Assembly (NCBI GenBank): GCA_010093515.1 | Contig: MU001696.1 | Coordinates: 342,286 to 406,285 of the forward strand | Length of the DNA: 64,000 nucleotides | Direction of reading: 5' to 3' | Source of the DNA: Lineolata rhizophorae | Taxonomy: Eukaryota; Ascomycota; Dothideomycetes; Lineolatales; Lineolataceae | Part shown: in pieces, positions 55,178-64,000 of the stretch | Layout: each line of letters starts with the position of its first letter | Numbering within the stretch: position 1 is the first letter of the stretch | Notes under the pieces: model-generated | Database searches by the model: none | Told to the model about the DNA's origin: nothing | What the model saw: the letters and a program-made list of their open reading frames with translations, nothing else | Position numbers and translations under genes: made by a program

Positions 55178-57725
55178 ATGGGCGTGAGTAGCCCCCTCTG
55201 CCCCGCGGCCGTCGCTGCCCGTGCCTCGTGCTGGGGCGGCTTGGCCCGCATGCGCGCGCGCGCCCCGCCGGCCAGTTGCTAACGGCGTCGCTCTGCGCGC
55301 GCAAACAGCTCGCATCCAAGCTCGCCGCCGCCGGCCCCGTGGCCGGCGCCGCCTACGCCGCTTCCCAGGGAGGCCAGCAGCCCGGAGGCTATGTGAGTGC
55401 TTCCTTCCCCTCCCGCCAACGCCGTCGTGCCTGCCGAGTCTGCGGGGCGCGCCGAGTCTGCCTCGAGGCGCGGCTGCCCGGACAGGCAGGCATGCACTCG
55501 GTCGAGCCTGGCGCTGACGCCGTGCCAGCCCGGCCAGCAGCAGTACCAAGCCTACCCAGGCGCCGGCGGCCCTTCGCCAGCACCGGTAAGCCGAGCCCTT
55601 CCTTCCTAGCCTGTTCTCGCTCCCGCCACCTGCATCAACCCCCCTCTGCCCCGGGTCCCTGCACTCGTCATCTACAACCTCCATCCGCTCCCCTCTTTCG
55701 CCACGACGTATTTTTCATCTGGACCTCGTCGGAACACAAAAACCGCTGCGACTGCCTCCCCCGGCACCGTCGTCCGCCCTCCTCCGCCGCCCTCCTCCAT
55801 ATGTCTTCGCAACAGTACTACGACCAGTCTTATCTTGGTGCCCAACGGCCGCCCTATCCCACCCGCCCTGGCCACTCGCCGTCGCCATACCACACGCCCA
55901 CCCCACGCGTCGGCGGCTATCCGCCTCCCTCGTCGCCCCAGCAGCCCTACGGCCAGCCTGGCTATGCCCCGCAACCGCCGCCAAGCTCGCCCTACGGCCA
56001 GCCCCAGTCGCCCTACGGCCAGCCGCCGCAAGGCCAGCTCCCTTCCAGGATAGCGTCGGCGGCTTCGCCCTATGAACGTCAACCACCGCAGTCGTATGGA
56101 GGCCAGCCACCGTACCCGCCGTCCGGAGGCCAACCACCGTACCCGCCGTCGTCTGGATACTCTTACGTTCGTCGTCTGGTTTTGGATGCGCATGTTCTAT
56201 CGCACGCAGGGCCGTCGAGTGGAACCTAAAAGGCGCAAAGTGCTAACGTTGAATCCTTTACCGTAGGGTCAGCATCCGCCTCCGGGTGGTCAGTATCCTC
56301 CGCAAGGTGGTTACCCCGGGGGTCCGCCTCCTCCTGGCCCCCCGGGTCAGTCGAACCCCCAGGCTATTGGCTCTTACAAGCAATCTCTGTACCAAACGAT
56401 CCAGGAGAAGCAGATCCAGAACTTCTACCCGCCCAACTCGCCCGCCGTTGACCAGATCGCCCAGCGCGCGGCGTACCAGGTCGATCAGCTTTGCCAGAGA
56501 TGGCGTCTGCCGAGGGAGATCGGAAACGATATCGTAAAGCTGGGGTTGTTCGACATCTGGCTGTACATCGGTATGGCGTACCCAAAAATACCTTACTAAA
56601 GGTTCACGCGTTGAGAATGGAACTAACATCACGTAGATGATAGTGGTTCCATGCAATTTGAGGAGAACGGCGAACGCATCCGCGATCTGCGCGTCATTCT
56701 CGAGCGCGTCGCCTTCGCGGCCACTCTCTTCGACGACGACGGCATCAGCATCCGCTTCATGAACTCGATGCCCCCGCAGCAGCTCGTCGACAACGTTAAG
56801 ACCGAACAGCAGATCGGCGATCTGATGCGGAGCATTCAGTTCAAGGGGCTGACCCCTATGGGCACGGAGCTCAAGCGCAAGGTGATCGATCCACTGGTGA
56901 GCCAGGGCCGGGCGGGCCGCCTGCGCAAGCCGGCACTCGTCATCACCATCACGGACGGCCAGCCGGCTGGCGAGTCGCAGACCGCCGTCTTCGAGACTAT
57001 CCGCGGCGCCAAGACCGAGTTTGAGCGCATGCCGCAGTACGGACCGGGTGCCATCGCGTTCCAGTTCGCGCAGGTAGGCAACGACGAGAAGGCGAGGGAG
57101 TTCTTGGGCAAGCTAGATAGTGACCCGATGGTGGGGAACTTGGTGGATTGCACGTCGAGTAAGTTGAGACTATCGTTCAAATACACCTGCATTGGGCCCT
57201 GAAAGCTGAATTATCTCTCTCCCAGACTACGAGAACGAGTCCCTCGAGATGTCGCGTGCAAACCCGCCCGTGGATCTGACGCCGGAGCTCTGGGTAAGTT
57301 GCCGCCTTCATAGAGAACAGAAAAAAAAAAAAGGTATTCACACTAACGCGCACTCCCTAAAACAGCTCATCAAACTCCTCCTAGGAGCAATCGACAGCTC
57401 GTACGACCGCAAGGACGAGAAGTCGAGCGGGGGCCCCCCGCCCGGCGGCCCCGGCCAATACGGTGCGCCTCCCCCGGGCCAGTACGGCGGTCCTCCACCC
57501 GGCCAGTACGGAGGTCCTCCACCCGGCCAGTACGGCGGGCCGCCGCCTCCGGGCCAGTATGGCGGGCCACCGCCTCCAGGTCAGTACGGCGGGCCACCGC
57601 CTCCGGGCCAGTACGGCGGCCACTCGCCGTATCCCCAGCAGCAGCAGGGCGGGCGCCCTCCACCACAGGGCGGGTACCCGCCGCAGGGCGGCTACGGGGC
57701 GCCGCCGCCGCCGCCGAGGTACTAG
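55178..57725 (+). CDS. vWA-domain protein with PYGQ-rich tails
   Basis: Eight exons, 55178-55183, 55309-55392, 55529-55585, 55816-56166, 56267-56570, 56637-57158, 57226-57293 and 57366-57725, give 583 aa. Exon 1 encodes only Met-Gly. The N-terminal 170 residues are Gln/Pro/Tyr/Gly-rich (SPYGQPQSPYGQPPQGQ). The von Willebrand A domain starts near residue 262 with the MIDAS motif DDSGS (268-272), then MPPQQLVDNV, FKGLTPMGT and VITITDGQPAG. The C-terminal 100 residues are tandem PPPGQYGG repeats. Cytosolic fungal vWA proteins of this layout are common but uncharacterised; the Pro-rich tails suggest a scaffold. Intron 3 (230 nt) is unusually long, and the Met codon at 55801 could be an alternative start. 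Confidence 0.8.
57463..57625 (+). repeat. coding minisatellite of PPPGQYGG units
   Basis: Six near-identical units of 27-30 nt encode (P)PPGQYGG inside the last exon of the vWA gene. Units differ by one extra proline codon, a sign of unequal crossing-over or slippage. Confidence 0.75.
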
Positions 57726-58695
57726 GGAAGGGGTTTTGGGTGTGCAAATTGGGCCAGCTCTGAGTAGGAGGTGTGAGCGAGTCAGGCGGTGGAGGTGGGT
57801 GGTTGTGTTGGTTTTTAATACTTAATGAGTATTTCTTGTTATACATGAGGGGTTTTTCTTATTGGGCTTTTGCTTGAGGCATTCTCGGCTTTGTGAGGGA
57901 ACGGTCGGGCTGGTATCTGGGTGTCCAATGGTGGTGGTGACGGTGCTGGATGGTCTACGTTCCCATTGTCGTGGTCAGACTCCGGAGATGGGGATGCAGA
58001 GAGGCTGACCGCGTTATGTGGCGTGGTCCTTACCTCTACAGCTACGGCGAGTGGTGGGTCATTCTCAGCGGGTGAGCGAGTGGGGCGGTACCTGCGTTTG
58101 CGTGCTATGTTAAGGCTAGGCTAGGAGGCTAGGTTAGGTTACGCGTATGAAAACTGGTGCTCGGTAGATAAGCATGGTTGGTTGACTGAACGATTTGAGG
58201 CGTGGAGTGAACTGCGAGATATTAGTATGGCAAATAAGCTATGCCCGCTGTAAGACCCACCTAGCACCCTAAAGTGGTTCTGATTAGGACGGGAGAGTGA
58301 ACCTAGCTAGGACCCACCTTTAACGTCTTGTTTACATGAAATGCAAAGGAGCGCGATCTGTCCTGCTCTTTCATCAATACGTCTTGGTTGCGCGACTCTG
58401 CCGCAAGTCGATCAACATGAGTTCGAGTTCATCAACGCAGTTGCTATCTTTGGGGCAGATCTACGTGCGTTGTTGAAATCATGTTATGGCTGCTCGAAGA
58501 AAGCGATCCAGCACGCTTGCCTGCCCTGTTTGCTAGTCTGTATAGAGGCCATTTGGTGCAACGGCTTAGAATAAAAGAAGAAAGATTCGAACATCGTAGA
58601 CGTAGTCTGCCTCTCTAGTCAGACGGAGCACAATCACAAGAAGTGGCAAGATCGCGACTGAATTGAAAAGTAAAGTTTCACTGTTGATTGTATAT
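57726..58695. other. intergenic, 1.0 kb
   Basis: 3' region of the vWA gene and gene-free sequence. No feature recognised. Confidence 0.4.
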
Positions 58696-58830
58696 AGCGT
58701 AGCAGGGTAGAGCACTTGGACTAGACAAACTCGAATATTGAGGGCAGCCCCTTCACTACTCCAACTCCTCGCTTCGTAGAAAAGGTCATCGAGCTAGATA
58801 TTATCTATTCGGCAAAAGAATTGGCGCCCG
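58696..58830 (+). mobile_element. LTR fragment related to the left-end repeats
   Basis: GTAGCAGGGTAGAGCACTT is identical to the start of copy 1 at 413, and the following 60 bp align loosely with the same family. Just after it, near 58812-58833, stands AATTGGCGCCCGATCGAGAACC, which resembles the primer-binding region that follows a 5' LTR. This would be a fossil with some leader sequence still attached. No gag or pol could be identified downstream. Confidence 0.45.
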
Positions 58831-61464
58831 ATCGAGAACCGCAACCACACCTCGCCCGGCCAGCTCGCCGCGGCGAACGCCTCTTGAAGATCGACCCAGA
58901 GTGCCGTCCTCGTCCGTTCATCTACCATGTCTGTCACGAACACGACTACTATCACGGGGGTTTTTGAGGCCTCTTTCGGGCTCACTTTCTCCGCACCAGA
59001 CGACCCCAACCGTCAACCAAAACATTAGCGGACGCTCCAACATCGAGAGCGCTGGAGGCTCCCATGGCGGACCAGACGTCGACCACGGGATCCGCCCGGC
59101 AAACTGGGCGGATGCTTGGATTCCGCCTTCGCGTCGGGTCCGTGATTTCGACGACTGCGTGGTGAGGCAACCCAGAAGAAGCTACCCGCCGCAAAACAGA
59201 GGCCAAGCTTCGTCGCGATCGCCTCTTTTGGCGTGGAGGAGCACAGTCAGTCGACCTGAGTGAGCTCTGGTGGTGCTGCCGGGCTCTGATGCAGAGGCGA
59301 TGACTGGCGAGCAATCTCATCCGAGTCGACGTCTCTCGCTGCGGCGCGGACAGAAAATGCGAAGTCTGCTTGGAAGGTCTTCCAGATTGTGGGCTACAAT
59401 TTCGTGCTCGGGGGCCGGGGAAATAAGTAGAGGTAGGGGCTGCAAGGAGGCAAAGCCTATCCTGAAATCGTCATAAGGAGGAGTAACAGACATGACCAAT
59501 TGAGAGACTTCCGGCTCCGTGATGCCTAGCGTGGAGGGAGCTAGGTTTCTCCTCTAAGTGGTGATCTGAATAGGATCGAGTGTCGATCGAGTGTCGATCG
59601 ACGTGCGACTGGAAAGTGATCCCGCAAAGGGTGGCATCCAATCTTGAGGAAGTGAGAAGAGTCGTTCATTCTATTAGAGTTGGATCGGGGTTGGATCCTT
59701 ATAGCCCTGGATCCAATCCCGGCCACGTGCTGCACACGTGCCCCTTCCCATGCTTGAGCGTAACACTTATGCTGGAAGCAAAAGTCATTAGCCGGAGAGA
59801 AGTCAAGTGATTATATACAAGGAAGCGAGCCTACCTGCCAATGGAAGCCGACAAGAGAAAAAGACGCCCGAAGGCTGAATCACATCTAGCCTCAACTATG
59901 GCGCTGAATGCGGAGCCGAGAGTGCAAAGAGCGGTAGAAAATTTCGAACTAGCCACGGAAGAAGGCCCTAAAAGACGTCAAGATAGATGGACTGGGCGCC
60001 GGAAGACGCGAAGCTGGGGCGAAGAAAGGAGAAGTCGAAGCATCAGATCGCGGAATTTTTGTAGTCCACGATTCCTTTTTGCAAGGAAGCTGCGTCTTAT
60101 GCCTGCTGGGTAGCAAGATGAACTTGGAGGCCGCACTGCGCTACGCATCCTCGGCGCCATCTGCACATCGCAGTCGGAAGCGGCGTAGTACGATATGTAC
60201 CTACCCTCACATCGATCCAGTTATCGGGTAAGAAGGTGCGCCGCACATGCAGCAGAAAGGGATGGCGAACCGTGGACGCGGCGCGAGGCCGACTAGCGAC
60301 TGCATCCATAGTTCGGTCTCGTTCGACCGATCCTTCCAAAATTAACGTAGTAGCCGTGAGAACACAGGAAAGAGGCTACATATAAGCGCTCGTTGTGCCT
60401 CGCTTAGTGACCAGCCTAAGCCCGAAACAGTTAATCATAAGCTCAACGTCAAGCATCTAGGTTATCAACTCGTCTGGACTCGCATCGAGGAGCTATGCTC
60501 GGAGGAGCTAGAGTCGGGGATCTACGGCTTTGGCATCTCCGTAGGCCACCCAGATCGCAAGTACCCGTGGGAGATGCACTGACGCAGCTGCGAAGGTCGC
60601 GGCGAAGTTTTGCACGGCGACCCCGCGTGGCGGATCAAGGCGCATCTTCACGTCTGCCCTCGGCGTCTCCGCGAACAGGCAGCGGCGGAGAGATCAGAGA
60701 TGAGGCAGGAGGCGGAAGCCACCGATGCGCAGACCGAATGGAAGCTCCTGGGCACGTATCTACCTACCCAGGCACAAGGTGTGGAACAGCATGAGCCCTC
60801 GAACGGGAGAAAGAACTACCTGCATACGTACCTAGCTAGACAGGTATGACAGCCGCCGACACGGTAGGCGAATCCGACGATGGAGACAGGTTCATGGCGG
60901 CGGGCTTCGTTGCGCTTAGGGCAACCCCATTTCGGGCGCGCTGGCATTTCGCCTTACGGACAGCATCGTCGCTCTGTTCCGAGCGGGTGATTCAGACATG
61001 ACCGGAGGCCCTCCTGCTGCAAAAACAGTCACGCCAGCATCTTGCTAGCTTCCCTGACTAGGGGCCAGACTCCCCTTGAGCTAAAGTTCACGAGATTCAA
61101 TTTGTGCGCCCATTAAACTGTCTCACCACGATGGAGGACGGGAAATGTGAGAGCCGCTTTCGCTCGCCTGATGTCTAGATTAGGCCATGAGTTTTCAGTC
61201 TCAATCTTCACAATAACTGGGACCTTCAAATTCGCAATTAATGAATCCCGAAGCGAGAAATCGAAAACCGAAGAGCAAACAGAACAATATCCCTTCGCCA
61301 AACGCTAGCCAAGACCAAGGGAATAAAAATGACCAAAGGAAAAAGAAATGTGAAGGGAACCCGGCGCAAGCCAAACACCACGAATCTGGTTAAACAAAAA
61401 AATTCTCACTAACACCACAGCGCACAAAGAGTATGGATTTGCCGACTGGAACCCTGCATTCAAG
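58831..61464. other. gene-poor stretch, 2.6 kb
   Basis: It may include decayed internal sequence of the element at 58696. An 11-bp tandem repeat (GATCGAGTGTC, three units) is at 59574-59606. From about 60440 to 60846 one plus-strand frame reads like protein (HLGYQLVWTRIEELCSEELE.., GISVGHPDRKYPW, DPAWRIKAHLHVCPRRLREQ), but it is broken and I do not recognise it. 60850-61460 has no visible feature. Confidence 0.4.
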
Positions 61465-63980
61465 TCACCACGACTTCACTCTCCGGAGCTTCCTGGGTTG
61501 CCCACTTCGTCCAGGGCAATCCGTTGCGTCGCTTCCCGCCAGCACACCTCTCTCTCGTCCTGGCGCATCCTTTTCCCGGACCGGCGCGGGATACGCGGTC
61601 GAACCAGGGCTTGTCCAAACGGTTTCGCACCCCTGTGCTGATTCAGGTTCCGAAGCATGGTATTCCCCCTGATCCGCGTCCAGGACATCTGCGAAGTGCT
61701 TCCGAATGATGTCGATGAAGTCCATGCCGGAGTAGCCGCACCATTCGACTGCTTGTGCTTCTCGCTCGGCCCTGCGCTGCGTGGCTTTTGCGTCGGCCTC
61801 CTGGTGTGCTTGGCTGTTATAAACCGAGTCCTCCCAATCGAGACCTCTGTATCTGATTCGCTCTTCTGCTAATGGTTCTGGAAGGATTTGGTCCACTCTT
61901 CGCCACCAACGCGACCAAAAATGGCCAAATTCTCCGCCCTCCTTTTGTCGAGCCCCGTCGTACGCCGCTAAGAGTAGCTCAAGCTGCTCATTCAGTTCTG
62001 AGTCTTCCGCCTGAATTTCTACTCGCTTGCTATCATGCATCATATTTCGGATGATGCCATGTGAATGGAACCGTTGGCTCCCACAGCAAGTATGAGCCAT
62101 CCCAAGACGGTCAAACGTTTCCAGTCGACAGAGCTCCCGATAACAGAATTCAGACTGAGAACTGTCTAGGCCGCAGAGTTCAACCCATTCCGCTGCTACA
62201 TCTTCCATGTACGTCTTTGCTGCAGCCTTTACTACCCAAAGGTCACTAAGATCGTACCGAAACATATGGACTGGAGTGCAGCCGTTGGAAGAGCAAAAGC
62301 AGAGACAAGTATCCGGCTCTAACGGATCGCAAAGAGATGCGGAGTCTTGTACTAAACCTTGAAGCTCCGAACGGTCGTCTTCATACCATGGGTGTAGTCT
62401 CCGTCTCCGCATCCAAGGCTCTAGCGAAGCGAGGTAGAACAGCATGTTTGGATAGGAAAACGGAAAATTGAATGCCAGATTTGACATTTTGTCAAGGAAC
62501 TTTCGTACCAATTTCGTCCAACCTCTGCCAAAATAAATGTCTCCTAAATTTGTAAAACAAAAGGTGACTGGAGTTTCCCCAAATGTATTCATGACCTCTA
62601 CATCTTGGAAACCCGCCTCAAAAAGCATATCGAGCAACTCGACATTACAGCATTGGAGGTCCATGTCGTAGACTGAAGACATTCTGCTAGGATAAAGTGC
62701 ATCGGGCACCTTTACTCCTTTCTTTCGTAGCGTGTTGTAGACTCCGAAGGCATTCGCGTCGAGCGTTCTTTCTATGGGAAGTCCAACCTCGGCTTGCTCC
62801 TCGGCGGTCAGCTCGCGGAGCGCCAGATCCGTAAGACGATTGCGCCGGTCCTTGAGCGAATTGACAACACAGAGCCTTATCTCAGGACTTGCGTACGAAA
62901 GTGCATGGCTGAGTAAATCCCAGACTGCCGATCCATTAGTAGTCAAGGGGAAATCAGCGCTGAGAAGAATTTCTAGTGACTCCAGATCGCCCATATCTAT
63001 CGCGAGATTGAGAGCCAGTCTAGAATCCATCCCGGCATCTAAGAGGGCTTGAAGACCATCTGGCCATCCAAGGGCACACTCTAACGGACTTAGCAGGTTG
63101 CGAAGTCTCTGAAAGATGTCGTTACTTTCGCTAGCATTGCAGTAATCATCATAGCGTCCGCTCCCGTCGTCGTAATCGCTCTCGTCTCCGTCGTCTTCGT
63201 CGTTAAAATTGTTGGATTTACACTTACGGCAACGTGGAAAAGAAAAATCGAAGTCGTAGGCGGGGTGGCGAGCGTGAAGCCATCGAGCATTGTCCGCAGC
63301 GTTATGCTGCTGCATCTTCTGGAGGATACGCTGCACTTCCTGCCGCGACCGTATAATGATCGCATGCTCTAGCGGTCCGTAGCCGTACCCTGAAGTCGTT
63401 TGTACCTGTACGTTAGAACTCTTGCAGTGGGTATGAATAGCGGGGGCTAGCTATACGGAGACATGCATTCGAGAGCGCTTGGGCGCCGCTTGAAAAGCGC
63501 GAGATACTGGCGCCTCGAGCTGCATGGGAACCTGGCCCCGTAAGGGAGAATGCTATGCTCTGCAAGAGTCCCTGGCTCCAGTATGTTGCACCGCTCCAAA
63601 GCCTCACTTAGACGATCTTGGAGTTGTGATCCTTCCAGGGCAAGCGCCCCGCCAAGATCCGCTGCGCGAACGGGATAAGAACTGAGTCGGACAGGCAGAC
63701 AACATTAGTGAGACCAAAATCAGGGCCCGGAGGGGAGGGAATAACGCAACTAGGTACCAATGCGAACTAAGCGGGTGCATGTAGTGACCCAACGGTGATC
63801 GTGCACATACGCGACCGCAGACACGTCGACGCCTGCCTCCACCACGAGCAGGATGAGCTGATCCAGTTCCGGGACTACATGTCTGTATTCCCCACCAAGC
63901 ATTGAGACAAGAAAAAGTATTCCCTGTGAATTATCAACCGACGCTCTGGGCGCTTTCGAAGGTCAAGGACCTAAGGACGT
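61465..63980 (-). CDS. ankyrin-like hypothetical protein, 5' part uncertain and near the edge
   Basis: The main exon runs 61465 to about 63405 and carries over 620 codons. Upstream on the same strand are coding exons 63420-63661 (DLGGALALEGSQ.., ERCNILEPGTLAEHSILPYG) and from 63758 back to about 63975 (KAPRASVDNSQGILFL, VPELDQLILLVVEAGVDVSA), joined by an intron 63662-63757 that fits in phase. The 63405/63420 junction does not close in phase with a normal-size intron, so one boundary is wrong. Helix-pair segments such as SPLECALGWPDGLQALLDAG and ALNLAIDMGDLESLEILLSA resemble ankyrin repeats, and RLETFDRLGMAHTCC is a landmark of a large fungal family of unknown function. The start codon is probably beyond base 64000. 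Confidence 0.65.
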
Positions 63981-64000
63981 AAGCCTTACGTGGAGGGCTG

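Noticed and set aside
1-64000. CRISPR-like arrays, rRNA genes, or an intact transposon with a transposase or reverse transcriptase
   Set aside because: No regularly spaced repeats, no rRNA landmarks and no recognisable transposase or RT domain in any frame.

Overview
The window looks like nuclear DNA of a filamentous ascomycete (Pezizomycotina, probably Sordariomycetes). Most genes have one to seven introns of about 49-100 nt with GT..AG ends and CTAAC/CTGAC-type branch points. The families present (fungal-rhodopsin-domain protein, SIN-type Cdc14, Vac8, SRP9-21, fungal GGPP synthase, tyrosinase, large ankyrin-like protein) fit that group. Intergenic DNA is either GC-rich promoter-like sequence or, at the left end, TA-rich decayed repeats that resemble repeat-induced point mutation. 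Gene models below were built by joining reading frames across splice sites. Exon totals were checked to be multiples of three for every multi-exon model that could be completed.

Layout. 1-4.7 kb is a graveyard of small LTR-type repeats, including one copy inserted in another, bracketed by a divergent inverted repeat. 4.7-7.8 kb holds an oil-body-associated-protein-like gene (DUF1264) and a PI-PLC-like secreted phosphodiesterase. 9.4-10.4 kb is an ATF/CREB-type bZIP factor. 12.3-24 kb is a dense housekeeping block: Sec2-type Rab GEF domain protein, SRP9-21, GPI11/PIG-F, geranylgeranyl diphosphate synthase, Cdc14 of the septation network, a BMT6-type rRNA methyltransferase and MGS1/WRNIP1. 24.4-29.8 kb has a tyrosinase and a signal-anchored M24 peptidase. 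30.3-34.4 kb has ribosomal protein eL22 and translin, divergent from one 325-bp spacer, then a DUF1308 protein. 35-43 kb has a Ser/Thr kinase with a long disordered N-terminus, VAC8 and an extended SDR oxidoreductase. 44-53 kb is gene-poor: an unrecognised small-family protein, a decayed fungal-rhodopsin-domain gene and, 2.5 kb further on, its intact relative. 55-57.7 kb is a vWA-domain protein with PYGQ-rich tails. 57.7-61.4 kb is gene-poor with another LTR fragment, and an ankyrin-like gene runs to the right edge.

Function. Most genes are single-copy housekeeping functions: vesicle traffic (Sec2, Vac8, SRP9-21), GPI anchors, isoprenoids, ribosome (eL22, rRNA methylation), genome maintenance (MGS1) and RNA/DNA binding (translin). 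They do not form one pathway. The accessory material is the repeats, the tyrosinase, the rhodopsin-domain pair and the ankyrin-like gene. I see no biosynthetic cluster, CRISPR-like array or clear new system. The most informative items are the nested LTR insertion, the rhodopsin-domain pseudogene with conserved intron positions, in-frame introns that hide inside apparently continuous ORFs, and several genes (SRP9-21, translin, eL22) visible only after splicing very short exons.
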